Assembly: GCA_010093605.1 (NCBI GenBank)
Contig: MU004190.1
Location: 186,001-250,000, forward strand
DNA length: 64,000 bases
Reading direction: 5' to 3'
From: Lophium mytilinum
Taxonomy: Eukaryota > Ascomycota > Dothideomycetes > Mytilinidiales > Mytilinidiaceae
Under the pieces are notes generated by a model. The model saw only the letters and a program-made list of their open reading frames with translations. It was not told the DNA's origin and did no database searches. Made by a program: the position numbers and the translations under genes. Positions 55,152 through 64,000 of this stretch are shown piece after piece. Numbering within the stretch: the first letter of the stretch is position 1; each line of letters begins with the position of its first letter.

Positions 55152-55728
55152 TGGGGTCTGAGAGTATATCGAGCCTATACGTGTGATACGGGCTTGTAAT
55201 CTCTGGAAGAAATGGACTAGACTGAGCGCTTTGAAGTTTTATTGACGTTCGTAGTTTTATATTGGTAACATGAATGAATAGTGGCTTCAATATCACGAAG
55301 ATCTAAATGAAGAGTACCGTCGCCGTCTGAATAGTTGTATCAGTTTCGAGCACACTGCCCACCGGCTTGTAAATAGCTAACTGAATGACCTAAATTTACT
55401 TTGACTCGCTTATTGAACTTATGAGGTTCCATGAAACCTTATATGCGGGATAGCTGCGCTAGGCTCCAACCCTCCGCGAGGTTATCGCTAGTGCTCTGAT
55501 CGTCCAGAGTAGTGCTAGGCTCAGTATTTATTTTTCAAAATAGTCGGAAGAAGCTATTGGTCGAGCAGATTCAGCCTGACCCCCGCCACGTCAAGTTGCA
55601 TGCAGCCACCACGATCAGGCTGAGATACAACGATCAGGCTGAGATCTCGGCACATGACCGTCCAGCCCGTTATCAACCATCCGGTGAGATCGAACCCTCT
55701 TCTTCGGTCCCCACCCAGATAATTAGAA
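55152..55728. other. Intergenic 0.58 kb
   Basis: Contains a short direct repeat of ACGATCAGGCTGAGAT (about 55609 and 55629). Promoter of the BTB gene. No gene. Confidence 0.5.
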
Positions 55729-56913
55729 ATGTCTCTTTTCAATTTCTTGCTGAACGCACGAACTCGTTTGGCCGGCATCCAAGCTAGACGTGCTTGGGGA
55801 GACGACGGAGGTATCGACCTCGAAGCCAATCCGCCACTAGACACAAGAAAGTGGCCCAAGGCTGAGCAGCCGCAGCCACAACCAGGCTCTAGAAGCTTGT
55901 TACATTGGTAAGCAGTGCCATCATCCATTCAATGCCAGCTTGCACACAGGCCAAAAGGCTAATAACCTCGATTCAGTGGCAATGAGCTCCTCGACATCAA
56001 AGTTGGCAGATCCAGCAAGGCTCGACGTTGGCTGATTCACGAGAGGCTCATCTGCCGCTACTCGGAGCACTTCCAAAACGCAGCCCAAACGCTCACGGTC
56101 CGGCAAGGCGAAATCAAGACGTTTGACCTCAGCTACGCCGATGCGGGTGCTTTTGCTCTGTTTGTCGACTGGCTGTACAACGAAGAAGAGAAAGACGGCT
56201 CTGGCTTCGCTGCGGACGCGGACATCTATCGCGACAGCTATGCCTGGCGGACTCAATGCGGCAAAGCGTGGCTTCTGGCTGACTACCTTCGAGCAAGAGT
56301 GTTCGCGCGATACGCCCTGGGCAAGGTCATTCAGAATGCCAACTGGATCAGCAAACACACAATGGAACACGAATTCCAAAGGGTGCCTAATTCCCCATTG
56401 AAGCACTTCGCTGCGCAATGGGTGGCGTGGAGGGCTACTCACGACAAATCCGTACCGTGGTGGTGGTGGGGCTCCCAGAGGAGCCATGATCTGCAAGCCA
56501 ACATGAGGATGAAAGGGCAAACGCCCCAACCACTGCGCGGACGAACTGTGGGCGACCCTCGATGGTTCGAGGTGGAGCACTGGTACAGCCGTTGCGCTGG
56601 AAATCTGACTTCTCCAACCCCCCAGCCCTGTCGCCATGGGCAAGCTCCTACTCCCATACGACAACCTCCGCCAACCGAAGCGCAAGAAAATCTACTTAAC
56701 CCGTGGCCCCCGGGCCAAAGGATCAAGTTGTACACTGGCAACGAAAGATTCGATCGATTTCTCTCCGCTTTTGCGTACAAGCGGGTCCTGGTCATTGTTG
56801 TGTTGGTCCTCGGGATCGGAGTGATCTTTCCAGCCGTCTACGCTACGCGTAATACTTGGGACCCTCCGCCTGACTACGAGGAGGAGGACGATGATGGGTG
56901 TGTAGTAATGTAG
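55729..56913 (+). CDS. BTB/POZ-domain protein with C-terminal membrane anchor
   Basis: Exons 55729-55907 and 55977-56913 give 371 residues. After a basic N-terminus the segment LLDIKVGRSSKARRWLIHERLICRYSEHFQNA, then IKTFDLSYADAGAFALFVDWLYNEEE and WLLADYLRARVFARYALGKVI, matches the fungal BTB pattern (DIKVG..F.IHK.LLC..S.YF; LF.WLY). The C-terminus has a strong membrane helix (RVLVIVVLVLGIGVIFPAVYA) followed by a short acidic tail ending CVVM. BTB domains mediate oligomerisation and CUL3 binding; a tail anchor is uncommon and would place this one on a membrane. A hydrophilic Pro/Trp-rich linker joins the two parts. Confidence 0.8.
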
Positions 56914-57928
56914 ACTTGCGAGGTCGTAGGCTTCTCAATTGGTTGACGAGAGTTAAGTCGCTTGTTGCCCATTTTCGCGTTATGCTTCGATCTTACGGCT
57001 TACCCCTATGAGCTTCTTTGCTTTGAGGCAGAGTGGTAAAGATAAAGAATGGCCTGGATTCTCCATTATTGTGGGCTTGTTCCTCCCTAGGGATTTTGGA
57101 TGTAGTCTAGTAATCAGGCTTAAAGGTTGTTACTAGACAACGAGTTAAGTGTTTTTGGTTTAAATATAGGAAAAGCGAGATCTTAAATGAAAAGTGTATT
57201 TTGCACGGACTGCGCCCTGTTTAGTGCTTCTACGGCTGTAAGCCTCCAGGGCATAGTGTTTCCATACAGGCGAGGCTGCGAGGGATTTTCTTTTCGTACG
57301 AGCGGGCCTTATCGTCAACGTAGAATCGACGGGCCATGAATTGCTGCTAGAGGGTCGTTGGCTTTCATGCAAAGATGACAATCTACTGACCTGCGTGAGA
57401 GACAGTTGCACGGAATCGACAATCGGCAGGGCTGAAAGGGCCCTTGGTACAACACATGTGTATTCTGAACCAAAGGGGCTGCATGTGACACTGTACAATC
57501 AACATAGCAAAAACTAGTCTTAGAAATACGCAAATACGACACTCGAGAACGATCTCCGCCCTCGAGGCTGAATTTAGTCTCGCTTATCTTGCACTGCCGA
57601 ACTAAGGCTCGCTTACTCATGAGGTTCTATGTATTGTACACAGGACATCGCTTGAGAAAATTTGAGGAGCTGCTGTTCAGCAGACGTTCAAATAAAGTGG
57701 ACCTCGGAGTATAGTCTCAATCGGGGTATACATCCATTAGCCAATCGCGATAGTCTGACGGAAACATGACTCCCGACGACACTAGACTAGCGTACTAATT
57801 AATCAGAACAATAGGGCGCACGGCAAGTTTTATAAACATAAGCTGCTCCCGCAAGACCCAAAAGTAAGCAGAAGAGACAAAGCTCAAATTTCCCCCGTTC
57901 TCCCCCACTCTTCCGCAATACCGCAAGA
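56914..57928. other. Intergenic 1.0 kb
   Basis: No supported gene; minus frames at 57160-57620 lack motifs. The last 100 bp are the MFS promoter. Confidence 0.5.
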
Positions 57929-59374
57929 ATGAGCCAAACCGAGCTCCAAACAATCACAGCCTCCCACCACAACTCTAGGTCTCACCCCTCCACTCCTAAT
58001 ATCCAACCCCAAAACGAGATACGCCCCATCTCCCACACATCTCTCCAAAGCAATGCCGGAACCCACGAGACCCCTCGCCGCCTCTCCGACGACGAACGCC
58101 TCCAAACCACCGCCGAAACCCCCGACTCCACGAACGTGACCACCGCCATCCCCGACGGCGGCCCCGGCTGGACCATCGTCGCCGCCTGCAGCACCATGAC
58201 CTTCTGGTTCAACGGCTACAGCACCGCGTGGGGGGTCCTCCAAACCGCCCTCCTCTCCTCCTCCCTCTCCGCCACCACCCCGGCGACCATCTCCTTCGTC
58301 GGCACCCTCAGCATCGGCATCTGCGTCGCCTTCGGCCTCTTCAACGTCAGAGTCATGCGCCTCTTCGGCGCGCGCAACACCGCCCTCTTCGGCATGCTGC
58401 TCTTCGGCGCCGGCCTCATCGCCGCCAGCTTCACGACGACTAATCTCGGCGGTATGTTCGGCACCGCCGGCGTCTTGTCCGGGGTGGGCTCGGTCTTCCT
58501 CTACGGCATCTGCAATATCCTCCCCACGCAGTACTTCAGCACGAAGCTGGGGCTCGCGAATGGGTTGGTGAAAGCGGGCGGCGGGCTCGGGGGTACGGTG
58601 CTTTCGCTCGCGGGCGACGCGCTGATCCGCCATGTCGGCATCGCGTGGACCTTTCGCATCCTCGGGCTGCTGATGCTGGCGACGGGATTGCCGGCGGCGT
58701 GGCTGGTCAAGGAGCGCGAGGGCGCGAGGTTGCGGAGGAGCCAGTTTGTTGAGTGGAGCATGTTCCGCAGCGTGCCGTTCACAGCCGTCTTCATCGCGGC
58801 GTCGCTGGCGACGTTCGCGTTGTTTGTGCCGCCGTTTTTCCTGCCGCTGTTCGCGAAGTCGATTGGGCTGAGCTCGTCGACGGGGGCGGGGTTGGTGGCT
58901 GGGTTTACGTTGTGCACGACGACGGGGAGGTTGGTCGCGGGTCTGCTGTGTGACAAGATTGGGCCGGTTAATATGTTTCTGCTCACGATGCTGCTGAATG
59001 CGGTGAGTATGCTGGCGATTTGGCCGGTGTCGAGCACGCTGGCGCCGCTGATTATCTTTGCGATGCTGAATGGGGTGGCGAATGGGGCGTTTTTCACGAC
59101 GATGCCGACGGTGGTAGGCACGATGTTTGGGCCGGGGAGGGCGGCGGTAGCGATGTCTATGGCAATTACTGGGTGGACTGGCGGATATGTGATGGGTGCG
59201 CCGATTGCTGGGTATTTGCTGCAGGCGGCGGGAGGGAAGGTGGATGGGGGCGTTCAGGGGGTGGAGGTGTATAGGCCTGCCATCTATTATGCGGGGGGTG
59301 TCGCGTTGGCGTCGAGCTTCATTGTCTTGATTGCGAGGTTGGCGATGGATAGGAAGATTATCAAGAGAATGTAA
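57929..59374 (+). CDS. MFS transporter, monocarboxylate-porter (MCT) type
   Basis: One exon, 481 residues. A 70-residue hydrophilic N-terminus precedes IPDGGPGWTIVAACSTMTFWFNGYSTAWGVLQTALL, the classic MCT start (PDGGxGWxV). About twelve helices follow, with ILPTQYFSTKLGLANGLVKAGGGLGG at helices 4-5, a charged central loop (KEREGARLRRSQFVEW) and TMPTVVGTMFGPGRAAVAMSMAITGWTGGYVMGAPIAGYLL in the C-terminal half. It likely carries a monocarboxylate or similar small acid across the plasma membrane. It is only distantly like the MCT-type gene at 14951-16402. Third positions shift from C to G at about 58500. Confidence 0.9.
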   Translation: MSQTELQTITASHHNSRSHPSTPNIQPQNEIRPISHTSLQSNAGTHETPRRLSDDERLQTTAETPDSTNVTTAIPDGGPGWTIVAACSTMTFWFNGYSTAWGVLQTALLSSSLSATTPATISFVGTLSIGICVAFGLFNVRVMRLFGARNTALFGMLLFGAGLIAASFTTTNLGGMFGTAGVLSGVGSVFLYGICNILPTQYFSTKLGLANGLVKAGGGLGGTVLSLAGDALIRHVGIAWTFRILGLLMLATGLPAAWLVKEREGARLRRSQFVEWSMFRSVPFTAVFIAASLATFALFVPPFFLPLFAKSIGLSSSTGAGLVAGFTLCTTTGRLVAGLLCDKIGPVNMFLLTMLLNAVSMLAIWPVSSTLAPLIIFAMLNGVANGAFFTTMPTVVGTMFGPGRAAVAMSMAITGWTGGYVMGAPIAGYLLQAAGGKVDGGVQGVEVYRPAIYYAGGVALASSFIVLIARLAMDRKIIKRM

Positions 59375-59632
59375 GTGGAGGTGGATACTCTCAAGCTGGA
59401 GCGGCAGCATAGTGAGTGCTTCAACGAGAAAAATAAGCAGGAATGATCTTAAGATCGACTTCTTTTCATTGTGAGCCCATTGATAAGGAGATATGAAAGG
59501 GACTACCTAACCTTCCATCTCTAACTATGTCTTTCGAGGAGCTTTTGTGTCTCCTTCCAAGCTCTCTCTCTCTCTCTATTCAACGATGTTCGGCGGCATA
59601 GTCTGTGGAGTAGATATCGCGCTGCGATGCGT
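59375..59632. other. Short convergent spacer
   Basis: Contains a (TC)n run near 59565-59580; nothing else. Confidence 0.5.
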
Positions 59633-61808
59633 TCAGAGTCTCGCAGGTCCCTTGGTGACTTCTTTTTCCACCACTGCTGCCAGAGTCCCTTCAGCAACGT
59701 CGTCCCCGTCTTCAGCCTCCAGCACCCAAGCTACGCGACCACTACTCTGTGCGCGTACTTCCAGCTCCATCTTCATCTGTTGGATCACACACACTACATC
59801 TCCTTCCTTTATCACGTCGCCTTCCTCTACCGAAACCTCCACTAACTTGCCGGGGAAAGGGATGACGACATGAGATGGGTCCGCGGGATTATCACTGCGA
59901 TGATGGGAGCTCAGAGCTGAAGACGAGGCTGTCGTACTCTTGAGAGTCATAGTATAGGGCGTAGACTTTGACTGTGTGCCTGGTATGATAGAGGGCGTGG
60001 TGAACGTGATTTCGGCTGAGAGAGAAGCGGGAAACTCGTTGCGTAGGACACGAGTCAGTTGGAGGTGATGTGGTGGAGTGGCTTGGACAGCGTTGTGACT
60101 TTCCTCGCGATGAGCGCTTTCAAGGGTAATTGACCAGGCGTCGCCTTTCCGGAAGAGAGTGCTAGACTGAGATATAGACAGCATGGAAGAAGCGGCATTA
60201 TTTGCAGTAGATTGATCAAGAAAAGAGCGATTAGATACGGTCAGGCTCTGATTTTGACCGAGCTTGAGGATAGCTTGCTGGTATTTTTCAAGCCATTGGG
60301 TGTCACATCTTCCGTTCGAGAAGTCGGGATGGGATACTATACCTCGAAGGATGTCCAGATTAGTTTTGACGCCAACGATTTGCGTATCTTCAAGAGCACG
60401 CTTCGCTTTACGAACTGCATCCGGCCACGTGGCCGCAGTGATGATCAATTTCGCGAGTAGGCTATCAAAGTCGGCGGAGATGACCGAAGAGTAGTTATTA
60501 ATGAGATGTGTGTCGACTCGAATTCCGTTACCTGTGGGAAAACTGAAGGATTTAATTTTTCCAATGGATAGAGACCAGTCGGCTTGCACGTTTTCTGCCG
60601 TGACTCGCAGTTGAATAGAGTGGACAGCAGGCGGAGACTCGGGTTGGCGAATCATATCGGAGAGTCCTGAGTTAGCTAGTGAGACTCCCTGGGCTAACAA
60701 GAGCTGTATCTTGACGAGGTCCGTCATTGACATTGACTCGGTTATTGTATGTTCGACTTGTAGTCGCGGGTTGACTTCTAGAAAGTAGTACTCCTTGGTA
60801 TCAGGTTGTACTAAGAATTCGAAAGTACCAAGCGAGAAATATTGGATCTAGACTTGATGAGTAACGAGGCAGGCGAAGTCAGAGCGTCCGGGCTTCGTAC
60901 CTCCCGTGCCATTCTTAGCGCATCTTGGATGACTTTAGCAACAAGTTTCCTATCCGATATAGAACTCGGCGCAATCTCTACCACTTTCTGATACCGTCTT
61001 TGGATACTGCATTCTCGCTCCCAAAGATGTTGGACGTTCCCATGACCATCGCCAATAATCTGGACTTCCACGTGACGAAAACCATCGACTGCTGCTTTCT
61101 CCGCAAAGACTTGGCGGGACGGGCTCTCGTCAACAGCTCTCTTCACAGCCGCGGGAAGTGACTCTTCATTGCGGATAAGACGAATACCTCGTCCGCCTCC
61201 ACCGTCAACAGCTTTCACCACGATAGGATAATCGACGGAAGAAGCAAAAGCTCTGATTTCGTCAGCATTATTGGTTGATCGCTGCAACGCTGGTGACACC
61301 GGGACATTGCCTGCGTATCATAAGCTCTGCTCAGCAACATATCGGAAAAAGACTTCAGGAACGAACATTGATCAGCAAGAAGCCTTGCTCTAAGCTTGTC
61401 TCCAGTATTCCCGAGAATGCCCCACCCGGGTCCAATCACCACAGCACCAGCTTCTTCCCACATCCGCCTCGAGAACTCCTCGGACTCGGACAAGAAGCCA
61501 TAGCCTGGATGGACGGCGTCTATTTGGTGCTTTTTGGTAAGGTTGATGAGGTCTGGAATGCTTAGGTACGATGCTGCTGAAGGGAGCTCGATGGCTTTGG
61601 CAGCTTTGACCGCGTGGGATGCATCTCCAGATGTGTATATCGCATATGTCTCAATTCCTAATTCTCGGGCGGTTGATATGATACGTGTGGCTATCTCGCC
61701 CCTAGGCAAAAGGTCATTCTTGAAGGCTTTTGAAGGTTGAGATATTGTGTTTACTCACCTGTTGGAGACTAGTAGCCTTTTGATAGGCCGTTGAGGAGGT
61801 CGAGACAT
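59633..61808 (-). CDS. Acyl-CoA carboxylase alpha subunit: biotin carboxylase plus biotin carrier
   Basis: Exons 61808-61759, 61701-61367, 61310-60901 and 60847-59633 give 669 residues. Splicing restores VSNRGEIATRIISTARELGI, DAVHPGYGFLSES, ADQCNVPVSPALQ, VVKAVDGGGGRGIRLI (ATP-grasp glycine loop), ERECSIQRRYQKVVEIAP, FLEVNPRLQVEHTITE and DSLLAKLI. The C-terminal 80 residues are a biotinyl domain with VIQQMKMELEV; the biotinyl Lys is near 622. Length and layout match MCC/PCC alpha subunits, but the sequence is divergent (VDGGGGRG for SAGGGGKG, QQMKM for AMKM, EVNPRLQVEHTITE for MNTRLQVEHPVTE). No clear mitochondrial leader. It is divergent from the carboxyltransferase gene and very likely its partner. 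Confidence 0.92.
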
Positions 61809-62241
61809 TGCGACGTTGAATGAAAAGTATAAGAGGCGTATGTATTTGGGAAAAGAAAATCAAGATGACAATGGACCCGAATGACTCGACTCAGATATCT
61901 CGTGATTGAATATTTGGTAAAAGTGGGACGGTAGATGTAATGACAATGCTCCAATTTGACATGAAGAAGCGACAAGAAGACAATTAGGCATGGGAGTAAT
62001 CCCATAGTTATACTCAGATCACATCTCGGAAAGAATATGGGTAGGGCGTCGTTGATGTTGTTACATGGAGAGGTGTAGTTCCAATGGCGGGGATCTGAAA
62101 GATGCCTCGGTTCCCCAGCTTCTCCACGCTTCACGTCCCACCTCGACTTGCCTCCATCAAAACAACAATGTAAAAACTCGCTCTTGCTCCCCTCGAGGAG
62201 CCTCCGATTCATACGACAAAGCATCTGAAGGGGTATTCACG
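61809..62241. promoter_or_regulatory. Shared divergent promoter of the carboxylase pair
   Basis: 433 bp between the two chosen start codons. If the carboxyltransferase starts at the in-frame ATG 62065, only 256 bp remain. No clear TATA box seen. Confidence 0.6.
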
Positions 62242-64000
62242 ATGGGTGAAGACGACAACGACGAACCGAAGACCCACGACGCGTCAAAGACACGCAATAC
62301 GACCGCCGCAGAACGACTCGCTCAAGTCTCCTCCCATGTATCCCAAAACTCTCCGAATACTCCCAAAAGACGTCGACGAAAAGGCGCGGAATCCGACCTA
62401 CCCAAGGACTATTCCGATATCCTCGGTCAGCTCGATACTCTGAGGAAGATCGCTGCGACGCCAGATCTGAACAATAGAGGCTATGTGAGGCAGAAACAGG
62501 CCGGGAAACTATGGGTTAGGGAGCGTGTAGAACAGTTGCTGGATCCTGGTAGTTTCCGGGAGGTTGGAAGTGTCAGTGGTACTGTGACGTGGAAGCACCT
62601 GGGTGGGCTAAAGGAAGAGCCTGTGGAGTTCGTGCCATCGAATAATGTCCAGGGTAGGATTGCCAAGACTTTGAGAGCATATCCATTTGCAATGGCTCAT
62701 TATAATAGGATTTGGAAAACTTCGAGGTCGGAAGATAGTGTTCACGGCTGACGACTTTTCTATTCGAGCTGGACATGCTGATGGTGCATTGATGGAGAAG
62801 ACCGTGCGTATCCTCTTCGAGTTTCGTATACATATGCATACAGAATACTAACCTTCAAACTTAGATATACATGGAAAAGCTTGCAATAGCACTCAAGCTG
62901 CCAATAATCAAGCTCGTGGACGGCTCATCCGGTGGTGGTTCCGTAACTACTATTAAAGCGACCGGGTTCTCCTATGTTCCACCTCTGCCATCATTCACTC
63001 AGGTCGTTCAGCAATTGAATGCCGGTATACCAAATCTAGGTGCTGTTGTAGGCCCAGCAATCGGACTAGGCGCTGCTCGAGTGGTTGCATGCCACTTCTC
63101 CGTCATGGCGAACGACGTGGGTTCACTATTCAATGCCGGACCCCAGGTAGTCGCCGGTAAGCAATATACTTCACTCCCTCAATCACACGACAATTACTGA
63201 CACTGCATAGGCGCAACATTCGAAGAAGGGTTGAGCTTCACCGATCTCGGCGGTCCCGCCATGCATTGCACCAACGGCACAATTGACAACCTCGCACCCA
63301 ACGAAGCAGGCTGTTTCGAACAGATTCGGACCGTCCTTAGCTATCTACCAGACTGCGGCACAGCAATGCCTCCGGTCATACCCTGTGAAGACCCGACAGA
63401 TCGCATGTCACCTGAGCTTCGCTCCATCATCCCCCGCAAACGAGAGCGAATGTACAACCCCCGGAAAATCATTACCACGATAGTCGACAAGGACAGCTTC
63501 TTCGAGATAGGCTCTCTGTGGGGTACGACTGCTATCGTCGGCCTCGCAAGACTCGGTGGGCATCCTGTTGGCATAGTCTCCTTAAACTGTGAAGTCAACG
63601 CCGGCGCCATTGACGCACTAGGCTCGCAAAAGGTCACGCGTCTTTTGAAATTTCTCGATGTCTTCAACCTCCCACTCGTCCAATTCGTCGACGTCCCGGG
63701 ATACGCTATTGGTACCATAGCCGAGCGCAGTGCTACTATGCGCCACGGCGTCGCCCTCGGCCTCGCCTACTATAGCACGACAATGCCCATTTTCAGCGTT
63801 GTCGTACGTCGCGTATACGGCGTTGCCGGGGGCCTCATGCTAGATGCCCGGGATCCTCGCATGCGGGTGGCATGGCCGAGCGGTGAGTGGGGTAGTCTGC
63901 CACTCGATGGCGGGATCGAGGTCGGGCATTCCTATGAACTGAAAGAAATCGAGCGGAAAGAAGGTGTCGAGAAGCGTAAAGAGCGGTATAGAGAGTTGGA
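62242..64000 (+). CDS. Acyl-CoA carboxylase beta subunit: carboxyltransferase, 3' end off the right edge
   Basis: Exons 62242-62653, 62709-62803, 62865-63156 and 63211 to the edge. The spliced protein reads ERVEQLLDPGSFREVGSVSG, GKLRGRKIVFTADDFSIRAGHADGALMEKTIYMEKLAIAL, LVDGSSGGGSVTT, GAVVGPAIGLGAARVVACHFSVM, then the second crotonase half with VDKDSFFEIGSLWG, LPLVQFVDVPGYAIGTIAERSATMRHG and WPSGEWGSLPLDGGIEVG. This is the PCC/MCC-type carboxyltransferase order. The N-terminus is a basic, hydrophilic extension (KRRRRKG) and no obvious mitochondrial leader; an in-frame ATG at 62065 would add 59 residues. With the neighbouring alpha subunit it should carboxylate a short acyl-CoA; which one is open. 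Confidence 0.92.

Noticed and set aside
57884-59410. 508-codon minus-strand frame over the MFS gene
   Set aside because: Arg/His/Gln-rich, no domain; it is the antisense of a clear twelve-helix transporter.
1-64000. CRISPR array, bacterial operon, integron or prophage
   Set aside because: The window is spliced fungal nuclear DNA; no spaced direct repeats or bacterial gene order.
1-64000. Retroelement or virus-like remnant
   Set aside because: No reverse transcriptase, integrase, capsid or LTR-like pair was seen; the only mobile element supported is the small MITE.

Overview
The window is nuclear DNA of a filamentous ascomycete (Pezizomycotina). Support for this: many 45-80 nt introns with GTRNGT donors, CTAAC/CTGAC branch points and YAG acceptors; and families typical of these fungi (HET, NACHT with DUF7708-like N-terminus, CFEM, ToxD-like reductase, MCT-type MFS, SSU1). 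I cannot place it below that level. Gene models below were spliced by hand; reading phase was checked at every junction.

Left third (1-27 kb): a HET-domain gene cut by the left edge; an orphan multi-pass membrane protein; a 12-exon RAD5/ULS1-type SNF2-RING translocase; tail-to-tail with it a NACHT NLR-like protein with C2H2 fingers; two minisatellites and a 340-bp pogo-type MITE; then a metallophosphoesterase, an MCT-like MFS transporter, a ToxD-like enoyl reductase, an FMP52-like protein, TIM17 and a dynamin-like GTPase.

Middle (27.6-34.3 kb): a tandem array of six same-strand paralogous genes for small secreted four-cysteine proteins that I cannot assign to a described family. All six carry a [CT]T[AC]TGA[CG]T octamer exactly 19 nt before a TATA box, so they look co-regulated. 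A decayed promoter between members 3 and 4 suggests a lost member. They are candidate effectors or antimicrobial proteins and are the best candidate here for an undescribed system.

Right third (35-64 kb): peroxisomal D-amino-acid oxidase, a cytochrome P450 head-to-head with DPH2, a large cysteine-rich F-box-like protein, a secreted beta-propeller, a damaged CFEM gene, an SSU1-type exporter, an interrupted tRNA gene, a frameshifted F-box-like gene, a coiled-coil/CCCH protein, a BTB membrane protein, a second MCT-like transporter, and a divergent acyl-CoA carboxylase pair (biotin carboxylase/BCCP on minus, carboxyltransferase on plus, the latter cut by the right edge).

Most single genes are ordinary housekeeping or metabolism. 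The links are local: incompatibility/immunity-type genes (HET, NLR) at the left, the secreted-protein array in the middle, and the split carboxylase sharing one promoter region at the right.
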